A DNA stretch of 64,000 bases, taken from contig NZ_JANEYT010000016.1 of NCBI RefSeq assembly GCF_024357955.1, forward strand, positions 1 through 64,000. The letters run 5' to 3'. The position numbers and the translations under genes are program-made. The stretch comes from Photobacterium pectinilyticum (GTDB taxonomy: Bacteria; Pseudomonadota; Gammaproteobacteria; Enterobacterales; Vibrionaceae). Below are positions 16,354-26,223 of this stretch, in pieces. The notes beneath the pieces were generated by a model. It ran no database searches. It was given only the letters and a program-made list of their open reading frames with translations, and was not told the origin of the DNA. The first letter of the stretch is position 1; every line of letters begins with the position of its first letter.

Positions 16354-17805
16354 TTAAGCTGTTTGTTGTGGACTCTGAGTCGCTTGTGACTGACTCTCTT
16401 CTCCAGCTTCGTCTGTGACGACAGTTGGAGGACAGCGATCAACGAACCAACCCATGTACGACGTGACAATAGTGACGATAATGCACACAAAGCTCAGCCA
16501 CATAAACGGCGCATAGGAGAAGGTTGCGACACCTAGAATACTGGCCATGTAGATACCGTTATCACTCCAAGGGACCATGCCTGATGTCAGGGTACCGCCG
16601 AACTCTGCATTTCGAGAGAGGTTCTTACGCTGGTAACCGAGGCGGTCGTAGTTCTTGGCACAAATTTTTGGCGTTAGGATCAGTGATACATACATCGCCG
16701 AGCCGAAGACATTGCCTAGGAAAGCTGTAGCAATTGTTGACACCGATAGGCTACCAGCAGAGTTGACACGTTTTTCGAATATTTTTGCGATGGTTTGTAG
16801 GACTCCAACTTTATCCAGAAGCCCACCGAAGCCAAGACCAAAGATGATAACAGCCACCGAGCCTAGCATTGATGACATGCCGCCACGGTTAAGGATGGCA
16901 TCGATGAAGTCGACACCTGAATCAATAGAGAACGGGGCCCAAGCGGTGTTGAATGCAACCAGTGGGTCCATATCTTGAACCATTACTGCCCAGATAATAC
17001 CCAGTAGCGAACCCAGAGAAATAACCGGGAAAGAAGGAAGCCGTAAAGCCAGTAGGGCAAGAACTATGATCACTGGTACGAATGAGAATGGCGAGATCAC
17101 GAACTGCTGATCCATTGTAACGATAACAGACTCAACCTGAGACATGTCGACATTGCCCGCATAATGAATGCCAACCCCGGTAAAGAGGATACCGGTAATA
17201 ATGTAGCTGATAAGAGCAATTGGCAGCATACCTTTTATGTGTTCGACAATCTCTACATTCGACATTGATGAAGCTAGAATTACCGAGTCCGATAGCGGTG
17301 ACATTTTGTCACCGAAGTAACAGCCGGATAGCACCGCACCCGCTGTCATTGGAGCCGGGATCCCCAGACCCTGGCCAATCCCCATCATTGCAATACCAGC
17401 GGTACCTGCAGCACCCCAAGAGGTACCGGTTGCCAGCGCCGTCATAGAACAGATCAGCATAGTGGCAAGTAAGAAGATGGATGGGTGAATGGCTTTAAGT
17501 CCGTAATAAATGATAGTTGGAACAATACCACCAGCAATCCAAGTACCGACAAGCGCACCCACTGCGAGCAAAATGAGCACGGCACCCAAGCCGTTAGCGA
17601 TGCCTTTGGTTGCTGCTGTTTCTAGCGATTTATAATCATGATCAAGCCTAATGCCCAGTGCCATGATCACGAACCAGCCGATGTAAAGCGCTAACTGGAT
17701 AGGTAAATCGAGTTTCGCAGTAAAAGAGAAAGCCAGCGCAAGAAAAATACCGAGAGCGATAAAGACCTGAGTCAGCGACGGTAGTTTTACAGTCTGTTTG
17801 TTCAT
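16354..17805 (-). CDS. nhaC: NhaC family Na+/H+ antiporter
   Basis: 483 aa from the ATG at 17805 (AAGG upstream). About 11-12 membrane segments. Conserved NhaC features are visible: TGTSWGAAGTAGIAMMGIG, GAVLSGCYFGDKMSPLSDSVILAS and the C-terminal GGTLTSGMVPWSDNGIYM. NhaC proteins exchange cytoplasmic Na+ for H+, or move organic anions or amino acids in some subgroups (for example the MleN malate-lactate type and the predicted lysine carriers). I see no lysine riboswitch in the leader. Single gene with its own terminator. Confidence 0.85.
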   Translation of the reverse strand: MNKQTVKLPSLTQVFIALGIFLALAFSFTAKLDLPIQLALYIGWFVIMALGIRLDHDYKSLETAATKGIANGLGAVLILLAVGALVGTWIAGGIVPTIIYYGLKAIHPSIFLLATMLICSMTALATGTSWGAAGTAGIAMMGIGQGLGIPAPMTAGAVLSGCYFGDKMSPLSDSVILASSMSNVEIVEHIKGMLPIALISYIITGILFTGVGIHYAGNVDMSQVESVIVTMDQQFVISPFSFVPVIIVLALLALRLPSFPVISLGSLLGIIWAVMVQDMDPLVAFNTAWAPFSIDSGVDFIDAILNRGGMSSMLGSVAVIIFGLGFGGLLDKVGVLQTIAKIFEKRVNSAGSLSVSTIATAFLGNVFGSAMYVSLILTPKICAKNYDRLGYQRKNLSRNAEFGGTLTSGMVPWSDNGIYMASILGVATFSYAPFMWLSFVCIIVTIVTSYMGWFVDRCPPTVVTDEAGEESQSQATQSPQQTA

Positions 17806-18600
17806 ACTTCTAACCTTGTAAGTTCGAGCCTGTAAATAATGATTATTCCTTTGAACTGTGTATTTTTGCCCCAAGGAATTAATTTTTAATGATTTTGATG
17901 ACCAAAATGGCCAGTTAAAGAGTGTTGGCATTGATTTGCCGCTACTCTAGCGGATAGATTTCATGCTCACGATAGAAAATGTCTCTAGATGTGATCTGAT
18001 ACAAAATGCAGTCAGTACCCTTTAAAATAGTACGTTTGCATTTTGAATTGTTGTTGAATTAGCGTGCTTAATTTGTTTTCTGTATGTTTTTTGTCTGCTT
18101 TTCATGTTGTTTCTATTTGTGATATTTCATTAATAGATAGATGATGTAATCACAATTTAGGTGGTATTCTAGAATTAAGATTTGCTAAATCGAGTCATGG
18201 TAGGTTATCAATATGTGGTGAAATGATCAAAACAAGTAATGCGAACTGCTTGTGGATATTCGGTAAAGATTTCATTTTTTAGTCATATTTTTATTGGTTA
18301 TTTCACGCTTGAAGTGCGTTTTGAGCTATGTTTTTTGCCTTCTAGCCCGAAATTTCACCAAAGTCCATGTGGGGGTTTATCATTCATCACCGTAGGGTGT
18401 AATATTATTTGCTGGATTTGTTCACAGTGTGGTGATTTTTTTTACAGGTTTTTTGCAAGTTATGCTTGAGTTTCGGGGCTGAAATTACTATAGATGGAGG
18501 CCTGCCTGTCGTTATAACTATTGGGGACTGCTCTTGAAATGGTCTAACCAGAATGCCAATAGTTATACCGATAGAACAATGATCAGGGAGAGTAGTGCAG
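17806..18600. other. long intergenic region nhaC / asd
   Basis: 795 bp, A+T-rich, holding the divergent promoters of nhaC and asd. The only strong element is the 12-bp inverted repeat at 18513-18567. A 76-codon frame at 18239-18469 is Cys/Phe-rich with no ribosome-binding site and is probably chance. No riboswitch consensus was recognised. Confidence 0.4.
18513..18567 (+). promoter_or_regulatory. 12-bp inverted repeat in the asd leader
   Basis: TATAACTATTGG (18513-18524) and CCAATAGTTATA (18556-18567) are perfect reverse complements with a 31-base spacer, ending 33 bases before the asd start. They could be two operator half sites or the stem of a leader hairpin. Confidence 0.5.
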
Positions 18601-19719
18601 ATGATGAAAGTAGGATTAGTGGGTTGGCGAGGCATGGTGGGCTCTGTCCTGATGCAACGTATGGTTGAAGAAGGTGATTTCAATGTCATCGAGCCAGTTT
18701 TTTTCTCTACGTCCCAAATTGGGATCCCAGCCCCGAATTTTGGTAAGGAAGCTGGCGTCCTTCAGGATGCGTTTGATATTGAACGCCTGAAACAGTTGGA
18801 TGCGATTATCACCTGTCAGGGTGGTAGTTATACCGAGAAAGTATACCCAGCATTACGTCAAGCAGGCTGGAAAGGCTTTTGGATTGATGCGGCATCAACT
18901 TTGCGCATGAAACAAGACTCCATTATTGCCCTTGATCCTGTGAACTATGAACAGATGAAACAAGGCCTGCACAAGGGTGTGAATACTTTCGCTGGTGGTA
19001 ACTGTACCGTGAGCCTGATGCTGATGGCTGTGGGTGGTTTGTATCAAGCGGGTTTGGTTGAGTGGATGACCTCTCAAACCTACCAAGCGGCATCAGGTGC
19101 TGGTGCGAAAAACATGCGCGAGCTGATCAGCCAGATGGGCGTGATCAACGATGCGGTTTCTAGTGAATTGGCTGATCCATCTACGTCTATTTTGGATATC
19201 GACCGCAAGGTGGCTGAAACCATGCGCTCTGAGAGCTTCCCGGCTCAAGAGTTTGGTGTACCGCTAGCGGGTTCGTTGATCCCTTGGATTGATGTGAAGC
19301 GCGATAATGGCCAAAGCAAGGAAGAATGGAAAGCGTCGGTAGAAACCAACAAGATCCTCGGCCTTGATAGCAAGCCTATTCCAATCGACGGTACATGTGT
19401 ACGTATCGGTGCAATGCGCTGTCATAGCCAGGCACTGACGTTGAAGCTGAAGAAAGCTGTGCCAATGGACGAGGTGGAGGAAATCATCGCTTCACATAAC
19501 GATTGGGTAAAAGTGATCCCGAATGATCGTGATGTGACAGCCCAAGAGCTGAGTCCAACTAAAGTAACCGGAACCCTATCTGTTCCTGTTGGCCGTCTGC
19601 GTAAACTGGCAATGGGCGATGATTACCTTAATGCGTTCACTGTCGGTGACCAGTTGCTGTGGGGTGCTGCTGAGCCGCTACGTCGTACTTTGCGTATCAT
19701 CTTGGCTGAAAAGCACTAA
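18601..19719 (+). CDS. asd: aspartate-semialdehyde dehydrogenase
   Basis: 372 aa. NADP-binding start [18 protein letters not shown] is that of proteobacterial Asd. Catalytic Cys in [12 protein letters not shown], substrate-binding Arg/His in [14 protein letters not shown]. It reduces beta-aspartyl phosphate to aspartate semialdehyde for lysine, diaminopimelate, threonine and methionine. The exact start is uncertain: GTG 18595, ATG 18601 and ATG 18604 are all in frame; the family usually begins M-K/R-V-G, favouring 18601 or 18604. It ends at a strong hairpin shared with sodB. Confidence 0.95.
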   Translation: MMKVGLVGWRGMVGSVLMQRMVEEGDFNVIEPVFFSTSQIGIPAPNFGKEAGVLQDAFDIERLKQLDAIITCQGGSYTEKVYPALRQAGWKGFWIDAASTLRMKQDSIIALDPVNYEQMKQGLHKGVNTFAGGNCTVSLMLMAVGGLYQAGLVEWMTSQTYQAASGAGAKNMRELISQMGVINDAVSSELADPSTSILDIDRKVAETMRSESFPAQEFGVPLAGSLIPWIDVKRDNGQSKEEWKASVETNKILGLDSKPIPIDGTCVRIGAMRCHSQALTLKLKKAVPMDEVEEIIASHNDWVKVIPNDRDVTAQELSPTKVTGTLSVPVGRLRKLAMGDDYLNAFTVGDQLLWGAAEPLRRTLRIILAEKH

Positions 19720-19750
19720 GTTTCTTGTCAGCCGTGCCATAGTGCTAAAA

Positions 19751-19792
19751 AAAACGCCTGCTCTATCTGGTTAACAGAAGAGCAGGCGTTTT
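19751..19792. terminator. bidirectional terminator asd / sodB
   Basis: Perfect 14-bp stem AAAACGCCTGCTCT/AGAGCAGGCGTTTT with a 14-base loop, with A and T tracts on both sides, between convergent genes. Confidence 0.88.
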
Positions 19793-19843
19793 CATAACGC
19801 TTAAAACAACTTGTTGAGCTGAATTAGGTGGATGTTAGCGCGA

Positions 19844-20428
19844 TTAAGCTGCTAGGTTCTTCGCAACGAAGTCCCAGTTAACCAGTGCCCAGAAACCGTT
19901 CATGTAGTCTGGACGTAGGTTGCGGTAATCGATGTAGTACGCGTGTTCCCACAGGTCAACAGTTAGAAGAGGAGTTACACCTTCTTCTGTTAGTGGTGTA
20001 GCAGCGTTAGACGTGTTAACGATGTCTAGAGAGCCGTCAGCTTTCTTAACAAGCCAAGTCCAAGATGAGCCGAAGTTGTTGATTGCTGAGTCAGTGAACT
20101 TTGCTTTGAATGCTTCGAAAGAACCGAAAGCGGTATTGATAGCGTCAGCCACCTCACCTGTTGGTTCACCGCCAGCTTTTGGTGCTAGGCAGTGCCAGTA
20201 GAAAGTGTGGTTCCAAATTTGAGCTGCATTGTTGAATACACCACCAGTTGAAGTCTTAACGATTTCTTCTAGGGATTTTTCTTCAAGCTCAGTACCTTCG
20301 ATAAGACCGTTTAGCTTGACCACGTATGTATTGTGGTGCTTGCCGTGGTGAAATTCCAAAGTTTCCTGAGAGATGTGTGGCTCAAGAGCATTTTTTTCAT
20401 AAGGTAGAGCTGGTAGTTCGAATGCCAT
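19844..20428 (-). CDS. sodB: iron superoxide dismutase
   Basis: 194 aa, E. coli SodB size. Iron ligands: His in [13 protein letters not shown], His in NHTFYWH, and D-x3-H in [11 protein letters not shown]. The Ala-Gln in [12 protein letters not shown] and the FGSSWTWLV segment fit Fe- rather than Mn-type. It dismutes superoxide in the cytoplasm. The ATG at 20428 gives the family N-terminus [10 protein letters not shown]; the longer frame adds five residues with no support. I could not see a convincing Fur box in the 297-bp gap shared with divergent grxD. Confidence 0.95.
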   Translation of the reverse strand: MAFELPALPYEKNALEPHISQETLEFHHGKHHNTYVVKLNGLIEGTELEEKSLEEIVKTSTGGVFNNAAQIWNHTFYWHCLAPKAGGEPTGEVADAINTAFGSFEAFKAKFTDSAINNFGSSWTWLVKKADGSLDIVNTSNAATPLTEEGVTPLLTVDLWEHAYYIDYRNLRPDYMNGFWALVNWDFVAKNLAA

Positions 20429-20725
20429 TGCTCGATTCTCCATTTTGGTTAAGGGGCGTTTCCCTTGACATTACTTCCAGTCGGCTAAGGCCAACTTATT
20501 ATTTGAAACTGACTATTGTCACTGAATTACTATACCGCTAGGTATTGGTCTAAATTGTGACAGTGAAATCATTTTAGCAAGTTTTTTCTTTATTAAAAGA
20601 TCTGAAGGTTAAAAAGAAGTGAAAAATAATATCCTTATTTTCTTTAGGCGTTTTTTTCCGGCGCGTGACCAAGTAGAATGATGTCTGTGATAGTCAACTT
20701 AAAAGCAAAGTCGTAAGAGGAAGCT

Positions 20726-21067
20726 ATGGAAACCATCGACAAAATTAAACAACAGATTTCTGAAAACGCTATTCTGTTGTACATGAAAGGCTCACCAAAA
20801 CTACCAAGCTGTGGTTTTTCTTCTCAGGCGGCACAGGCGCTGATGGGATGTGGTGAAAAATTTGCTTACGTCGATATCCTGCAAAATCCAGATATCCGCG
20901 CTGAGCTTCCAGCCTACGCACAATGGCCAACTTTCCCTCAACTATGGATTGAAGGTGAGCTCGTTGGCGGCTGTGACATCATTATCGAGATGTTCCAGAA
21001 AGGTGAACTTCAGCCATTGGTAAAAGAAGCGGCTGAGCGTCGCGACGGCGAAGCATCTGCAGAGTAA
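20726..21067 (+). CDS. grxD: monothiol glutaredoxin Grx4
   Basis: 113 aa. Thioredoxin-fold with monothiol active site C-G-F-S at about residues 30-33, WPTFPQLWIEGELVGGCDI glutathione-binding region, and a slightly acidic C-terminal tail. Grx4 binds a bridging 2Fe-2S cluster with glutathione and partners with BolA-type proteins in iron-sulfur delivery. AGAGGAAGCT lies before the ATG. Divergent from sodB, an oxidative-stress/iron neighbourhood. Confidence 0.95.
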   Translation: METIDKIKQQISENAILLYMKGSPKLPSCGFSSQAAQALMGCGEKFAYVDILQNPDIRAELPAYAQWPTFPQLWIEGELVGGCDIIIEMFQKGELQPLVKEAAERRDGEASAE

Positions 21068-21131
21068 TCGTTAAAGATAAAATTGGCTTATAGAAGAAGG
21101 CTGTGGCCTTGTTCTATTTACCGCTTTTTTG

Positions 21132-21168
21132 AAACACCCCGGTGGTTTTTGACCTTTGGGGTGTTTTT
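21132..21168 (+). terminator. terminator of grxD
   Basis: Stem AAACACCCC/GGGGTGTTT with a 19-base loop and a following T-run. Confidence 0.75.
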
Positions 21169-21225
21169 GTATGAACGTCTCTCGATATGCAATATCTGCC
21201 TTGATAGCAACTATTTTTCCTGTGC

Positions 21226-21259
21226 AAATACTTGATCAACTACTTATCCAGATTGGTAT
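21226..21259 (+). repeat. 48-bp palindromic repeat, copy 2 (left end missing)
   Basis: The 34 right-hand bases of the repeat, including the centre TTGATCAA and the end TTGGTAT; the left ATACCAACCTACAT is replaced by unrelated sequence. It lies between convergent grxD and the antiporter gene. The base context after it (TAATTGCT) resembles that near copy 1. Confidence 0.75.
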
Positions 21260-21400
21260 TAATTGCTCGGTGAGAGTACAGAGGGTGGTTTTGAGTTTGA
21301 GCAAGCGGACATTACAGTGATTAAATTTGATTAGCCGGTAAACTTGTTCCAATGCCTGTGTATGATTTTTTGTTCGACGAGGATTTCGGACATTGGGCAC

Positions 21401-21430
21401 AAAAAAGCCAGCCGGAAAACCGGCTGGCCT
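21401..21430 (-). terminator. terminator of antiporter gene
   Basis: Perfect stem GCCAGCCGG/CCGGCTGGC with loop AAAA; on the minus strand it is followed by TTTTTT. Confidence 0.85.
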
Positions 21431-21466
21431 ATGTGATTGTTAGGTGTATGACCTAATTTAATTGTG

Positions 21467-22789
21467 CTATAGCACCATAGAAGCAAGCCAACCAAATGCA
21501 ATAAGCGGTAGGTTGTAGTGCAGGAATGTTGGGACAACCGAATCCCATACGTGCTCGTGCTGTCCGTCTGCGTTAAGGCCCGCTGTTGGACCTAGTGTGG
21601 AGTCAGAAGCTGGTGAGCCTGCATCACCCAATGCTGCGGCTGTACCTACCAGTGCAACGGTTGCCAGCGGTGAAAAGCCGAAGGTCAAACACAGTGGCAC
21701 GTAGATGGTTGCCAGAATAGGGATAGTCGAGAACGAAGAACCTATACCCATAGTTACCAGAAGGCCAACAACTAGCATCAACAGTGACGCCAACGGCTTG
21801 TTGTCACCAATGATATCAGCCAGCGAGTTAACCAGTGTTTCAACCCCGCCCGTGGCTTTCATGACAGAGGCAAAGCCTGCAGCGGCAATCATGATAAAGC
21901 CGATCATCGCCATCATATGCACACCCTTGGTGAATACATCGTGGGTTTCTTTCCACTTGATCACACCGCCAAAGGTGAACACCATAAAGCCGACAAGGCC
22001 ACCGACGATCATCGAGCCGCTGTAAAGTTGGGCACCGAGAGCCGCTACAATTGCACCTACAGCAATGTAAACATGCTGCATGTTGATTGTTTTGTGTTCC
22101 GGCTCTGATGCTAGGATTTTCTCTTCAGAGTACTCGCGTGGTTTACGGTAGGTGAAGAAAGTCGCCAACAGCAAGCCGAAAACCATCCCTAATGCAGGCA
22201 ATAACATGGCAACCGGTACTTGGCCTGCGGTCACGTCTAAGCCATTATCGTGCAAGTTTTTCAACAGGATGTTGTTGAGGAAAATACCCCCGAAGCCAAC
22301 AGGCAGAACCATATAAGGTGTCACCAAACCAAATGTCAGCACACAGGCAATCAGCCGGCGGTCAATTTTTAGCTTGGCGAAAACGTGAAGTAGGGGGGGG
22401 ATCACAATTGGGATAAACGCAATGTGAACTGGGATCGCATTCTGAGAAGAAATGGCTAGAAGCACAAGAATGATTAAAACAGAATACTTAACGCCCGTTG
22501 CAGCAGCTGCATTGTCATGGCCACTGATACGCTTGATCACTTTTTGCGCTAGGACATCGGTAATGCCAGAGCGAGAAATCGCAACAGCAAAAGTACCTAG
22601 CATGGCATAGCTTAATGCCGTAGTGGCACCGCCACCCAAACCGCCTTCGAAAGCTGAAATGGTTTCCGAAAGAGGCATCCCGCCAATCAGGCCACCAATA
22701 ATGGCACTGAAGGTAAGCGCTACAACAACGTTTACTCGCAATAATGCGAGTAAAAGCATGACGCATACCGATATTACTACTGGGTTCAT
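21467..22789 (-). CDS. Na+/H+ antiporter family (YuiF/NhaC-superfamily) permease
   Basis: 440 aa from the ATG at 22789. About 11-12 membrane segments; the family signature regions are [37 protein letters not shown] and the C-terminal [20 protein letters not shown]. It belongs with proteins annotated as Na+/H+ antiporter family or arginine/ornithine-type carriers of the ion transporter superfamily; the actual substrate is not proven. It is monocistronic, with its own terminator and a small palindrome (22836-22852) just upstream of the start. Confidence 0.8.
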   Translation of the reverse strand: MNPVVISVCVMLLLALLRVNVVVALTFSAIIGGLIGGMPLSETISAFEGGLGGGATTALSYAMLGTFAVAISRSGITDVLAQKVIKRISGHDNAAAATGVKYSVLIILVLLAISSQNAIPVHIAFIPIVIPPLLHVFAKLKIDRRLIACVLTFGLVTPYMVLPVGFGGIFLNNILLKNLHDNGLDVTAGQVPVAMLLPALGMVFGLLLATFFTYRKPREYSEEKILASEPEHKTINMQHVYIAVGAIVAALGAQLYSGSMIVGGLVGFMVFTFGGVIKWKETHDVFTKGVHMMAMIGFIMIAAAGFASVMKATGGVETLVNSLADIIGDNKPLASLLMLVVGLLVTMGIGSSFSTIPILATIYVPLCLTFGFSPLATVALVGTAAALGDAGSPASDSTLGPTAGLNADGQHEHVWDSVVPTFLHYNLPLIAFGWLASMVL

Positions 22790-22835
22790 AAACTTAAGAT
22801 CCGTCCATTGTGTTATGTCGTGAATTGCTTGAGGT

Positions 22836-22852
22836 TTGCACGTTATGTGCAA
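22836..22852. promoter_or_regulatory. operator-like palindrome upstream of antiporter gene
   Basis: TTGCAC (22836-22841), 5-base spacer, GTGCAA (22847-22852); 47 bp before the antiporter start. It looks like a dimeric repressor site; the regulator is unknown. Confidence 0.4.
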
Positions 22853-22898
22853 TATTTGTTATTTATTTCTGGCTGTTCTGCTCAAAGGAAATTAATTT

Positions 22899-22927
22899 AC
22901 AACATGTAGAATAAAAATTCATGTTGT
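22899..22927. promoter_or_regulatory. inverted repeat between antiporter and peroxiredoxin genes
   Basis: ACAACATG (22899-22906) and CATGTTGT (22920-22927), perfect 8-bp arms separated by an A+T-rich 13-base spacer, about 110-190 bp from both divergent starts. Possible operator; regulator unknown. Confidence 0.4.
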
Positions 22928-23106
22928 GAGGGAATTTTCTTTTAATGTGCAGCATGTCTAAGCCTTGTCACCTTACCCTGTTTATACTGGTTTCGCTATT
23001 TTTGTATGAATATTCGGCAGCAGTACATAAGTATTGCTGTTTCGCCTTACTTTGGTTTTGGTTATCAAACCAGAAGATAACCTAAGTCAACAACATGGAG
23101 TTTGTT

Positions 23107-23712
23107 ATGAGTGTTCTAGTTGGCCGCCCGGCCCCTGATTTTACTGCAGCAGCAGTGCTTGGTAACGGTGAAATTGTTGATGCCTTTAACCTACACAGTC
23201 ATATTGCAGGCAAGCCTGCGGTGCTGTTCTTCTATCCACTTGATTTCACCTTTGTCTGCCCATCGGAGCTGATCGCCTTTGACAAACGTTTAGCTGATTT
23301 CCAAGCTAAAGGCGTGGAAGTGATTGGGGTATCCATTGACTCTCAGTTCTCTCACAATGCATGGCGTAATACAGCCGTTGAAGACGGTGGTATTGGTCCT
23401 GTCCAGTATCCGCTAATTGCCGATACCAAGCATGAAATCTGTCAGGCTTACGATGTTGAACACCCACAAGCGGGTGTGGCGTTCCGTGGCTCATTCTTGA
23501 TCGATAAAGAAGGCCTAGTTCGCCATCAGGTCGTTAATGACCTACCACTGGGTCGTAATATCGATGAGATGCTGCGTATGGTTGATGCCCTTCAGTTCCA
23601 TGAAGAGCATGGTGAAGTATGCCCTGCACAGTGGGAGAAAGGTAAAGAGGGCATGGACGCGTCACCACAGGGTGTGGCTGCGTACCTGTCTGAGCATACT
23701 GACGACCTGTAA
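23107..23712 (+). CDS. 2-Cys peroxiredoxin (AhpC/TSA family)
   Basis: 201 aa. Peroxidatic Cys in DFTFVCPSEL (about residue 54) and resolving Cys in GEVCPAQW (about residue 175), with the GGIGPVQYPLIAD loop and a C-terminal YF-like helix region: a typical 2-Cys peroxiredoxin that reduces H2O2 and organic peroxides. There is no ahpF next to it, so it likely uses thioredoxin or glutathione/glutaredoxin. GGAG seven bases before supports the ATG at 23107 over 23095. Monocistronic, ended by the hairpin at 23734. Confidence 0.92.
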   Translation: MSVLVGRPAPDFTAAAVLGNGEIVDAFNLHSHIAGKPAVLFFYPLDFTFVCPSELIAFDKRLADFQAKGVEVIGVSIDSQFSHNAWRNTAVEDGGIGPVQYPLIADTKHEICQAYDVEHPQAGVAFRGSFLIDKEGLVRHQVVNDLPLGRNIDEMLRMVDALQFHEEHGEVCPAQWEKGKEGMDASPQGVAAYLSEHTDDL

Positions 23713-23733
23713 GATCGAGAGTGTAGATAAAAA

Positions 23734-23760
23734 GAAGGCTAGCCGAGAGGCTAGCCTTTT
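23734..23760. terminator. terminator of peroxiredoxin gene
   Basis: Stem AAGGCTAGCC/GGCTAGCCTT with loop GAGA and a T tail; also usable by convergent volA on the other strand. Confidence 0.85.
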
Positions 23761-23783
23761 GGTTGTCACTTATGCCAATGGCG

Positions 23784-26183
23784 TTATTTTATCAGCGTGT
23801 CATCACCGACCATAACGCCTTGTCCAGCGCTCGCTGAGAAGGTGACGACTTGTAGTTGAGCTTCATTAGTTGCAGCTTGAGCCTCTGAAGGTGATATAGG
23901 ATTGCCTTCACCGTCTACAAGTTGTGGACCAATAACTGTACTGTGTTGGGCTTTTGAAACATCAGCATTGAAGCGGGCGATGTGTTTAACTTCCCCAGTA
24001 ATACTCCCTGTTAACGCGGTCAGATCTAGCTGCTTCACGAGTGGCTCTGTACCGCCAATACCAAACATCCCAGTCTTATTTGGTACTACAGTATCGCCCT
24101 CTGCCTGCATCACATACACCGGACCGTTTACACTGCTTGCTAGGTTATATGGATCAACGGTATCCAATACCGTTTGAGCCGCATAGGCAAAGGAAGTGAA
24201 TGTACTGTCAATCTTGGCTTTGGTTGTATCATCTAGGCTGTTATAGAAAGTTGTAAAGCATGCGCCGCCGTCTTCGACACTCCCGCAGGCTGCAATATAC
24301 GCCGCTTCATCCGCACCCACTAATAGTGAGTGTTTAATCGTTGGGCCGAAGGTTGCAGACTCTAGCAATAGAGATGGGATACCGCCGCCTGGGTTGGCAA
24401 ATGCCCCTGAGGTGAAGTTAAACATCGCATCCGCAGCAGGTATGCCCATGTTGTCATTACCCAAGCGGTAAGTACCAATACCAGTAATCGCGCCCAGTGA
24501 ATGACCGAAGAAGCTGACATCCATGACGTTCAAGCTTGGGAAGGTAGGTAGTCCACTCATTGCCATGACGGTTAGTGATGTACGAACACCGAGATCATCA
24601 ATGATACTCTGGCGAATATTGTCACGGGCAACGTTTAAGTATTCCAGATTCATATAAACGTCAGCGGTTGCTCCGGTTGTTACTGTTCCATCGGCAAGGG
24701 CACGTTCACCATGAAGTGGGTGGTCGATAGCAACAATGGCTTTCGGAGCAAGAAAGTTAGCCGCTGCAGCACCGATATGTTGAGCACCAAATAGGTAAGC
24801 GGTTTCTTTAACTGAAGTAATACCATGCTGGTAAACAACAGCACCTGGTGTTGCGTTAGGTGGGAGGATCATCAGTACCGGTACTTGGTCGACCGATTGT
24901 ATTTGCGGTAGTGGACTGTATTGGGTCACTAGACGCTCTTCGTCAAGTTGCGAGCCATCAGCTAGAGTGACTTTAAGGCCAATCAGCTTGATGAACTCGG
25001 CACTGTCGCCAGCAAGTAGCTTAGCAATATCAATACCGTTTAACGAAGCCTGAACTGCAGCCTTATCGGCATCAGATCCGTTGGTCATGACGTTGCTGAT
25101 TTTGGCAAGGCTTGGCACCGCACTCTGCCAAGGGTTTTTCTTCCATGCTTCGTCTTCAGTGTTGCTGTTGAGGAAGTTGGGTAAACTGACTGTACCTGTA
25201 TAAATCTTAATAGCATTTCCAGTGTAACCTGCAACTAGCGCGTCAATAGTGTCTTGGTCATTTCCGATGAGTGCTTTTAATGTTGTATTGCTATTAAAGA
25301 AGCTATTTATATCAGTCACTTCGCTGATATTCATTTGGTACAAGGTGGACAAATCCACATTATTTGGGTTGGCTTCATCTTTCAGAATATCTTCTGCTTT
25401 ACCGCCCGCTTGTACCGTAGCAATTGTCTGGGCAATGATGGCTTTGGTGGTATCAAGCACATCGCCGACAGAAGCTGTTGTGAACCAGCTTGAGTATATG
25501 ATTGATTCGGAATCGATATCCTTAGCCTTTGCGATAGTAGCTTCTATTGCATGGGTGACTTTTTGTGCATCAATAAGGTCACTGCTTGGTGGTTTAACTG
25601 TTGTTTTCAACACAGCATATGACTCAGACATACCTACCGGTTCGCCTTCGCCATCAACCAAGGCATCGGTAATTGCGAACATGTATTCTGATTTTGGATT
25701 CAATGGATTGGTCGGAATAACGGTTAGATTGCCACTCTGGGTCACAACTGTGAAATCTTCACCATTGACCAAGAGATCTTTCACCTGCAGGTCGCCAGAA
25801 AGCGGGCTGGTGGTCTCAATCAGGTGGAAAGCGCCTTGTGCGCTCACCATATTTAAATCGCCATCGAACGGCACAACGATTGGCTGCGAGACACTCCAGC
25901 CGTCTGTTTTACCCAATGCGGTTAACGGATCGGACAGATCCGTGTTGTAGTTGTCATCACCCACACTACCTTCGGTTGAGAGTGTCCCGTCAGTGCTGTC
26001 CATGGCCAAGAACGTTGGCAGGATAGGGGCGGTCAATATATCAAATTTGATTTTGGTATCGGCTTGTAGGCTTTTGACGATGTGATCTTCGTAGCTGACT
26101 TTATTCTCGACTTTGGCGTCATTGCCACAGCCTGCCAGTGCCAATGAGGCTGCAATGCTCAGTGCTAAAATACTTTTTTTCAT
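23784..26183 (-). CDS. volA: VolA/Pla-1/cef family surface lipoprotein lipase
   Basis: 799 aa. The signal peptide MKKSILALSIAASLALAGC ends in lipobox L-A-G-C, so it is lipid-anchored. The alpha/beta hydrolase part has the oxyanion region YQHGIT and nucleophile elbow GHSLG (about residues 563-567); acidic and His residues follow, with a His in KAQHSTVIGP. In Vibrio cholerae VolA is a surface-exposed lysophospholipase encoded beside fadL that frees fatty acids from lysophosphatidylcholine. Here too fadL precedes it on the same strand, 40 bp apart, so the pair likely works the same way. Confidence 0.88.
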   Translation of the reverse strand: MKKSILALSIAASLALAGCGNDAKVENKVSYEDHIVKSLQADTKIKFDILTAPILPTFLAMDSTDGTLSTEGSVGDDNYNTDLSDPLTALGKTDGWSVSQPIVVPFDGDLNMVSAQGAFHLIETTSPLSGDLQVKDLLVNGEDFTVVTQSGNLTVIPTNPLNPKSEYMFAITDALVDGEGEPVGMSESYAVLKTTVKPPSSDLIDAQKVTHAIEATIAKAKDIDSESIIYSSWFTTASVGDVLDTTKAIIAQTIATVQAGGKAEDILKDEANPNNVDLSTLYQMNISEVTDINSFFNSNTTLKALIGNDQDTIDALVAGYTGNAIKIYTGTVSLPNFLNSNTEDEAWKKNPWQSAVPSLAKISNVMTNGSDADKAAVQASLNGIDIAKLLAGDSAEFIKLIGLKVTLADGSQLDEERLVTQYSPLPQIQSVDQVPVLMILPPNATPGAVVYQHGITSVKETAYLFGAQHIGAAAANFLAPKAIVAIDHPLHGERALADGTVTTGATADVYMNLEYLNVARDNIRQSIIDDLGVRTSLTVMAMSGLPTFPSLNVMDVSFFGHSLGAITGIGTYRLGNDNMGIPAADAMFNFTSGAFANPGGGIPSLLLESATFGPTIKHSLLVGADEAAYIAACGSVEDGGACFTTFYNSLDDTTKAKIDSTFTSFAYAAQTVLDTVDPYNLASSVNGPVYVMQAEGDTVVPNKTGMFGIGGTEPLVKQLDLTALTGSITGEVKHIARFNADVSKAQHSTVIGPQLVDGEGNPISPSEAQAATNEAQLQVVTFSASAGQGVMVGDDTLIK

Positions 26184-26223
26184 TGTGGTGTTCCCTTAAC
26201 TGAATTTATGTCTACCTAGCGGT

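Noticed and set aside
18239-18469. 76-codon + strand ORF before asd
   Set aside because: No ribosome-binding site, Phe/Cys-rich random-looking composition, ends in a region that should be the asd promoter.
17806-18594. Lysine riboswitch upstream of nhaC or asd
   Set aside because: Some NhaC-type lysine carriers and lysine genes have one, but I could not find the conserved core segments in either leader.
25249-25950. 233-codon + strand ORF opposite volA
   Set aside because: It is antisense to the clearly coding VolA frame, hydrophobic/Ser-rich, and lacks family motifs.
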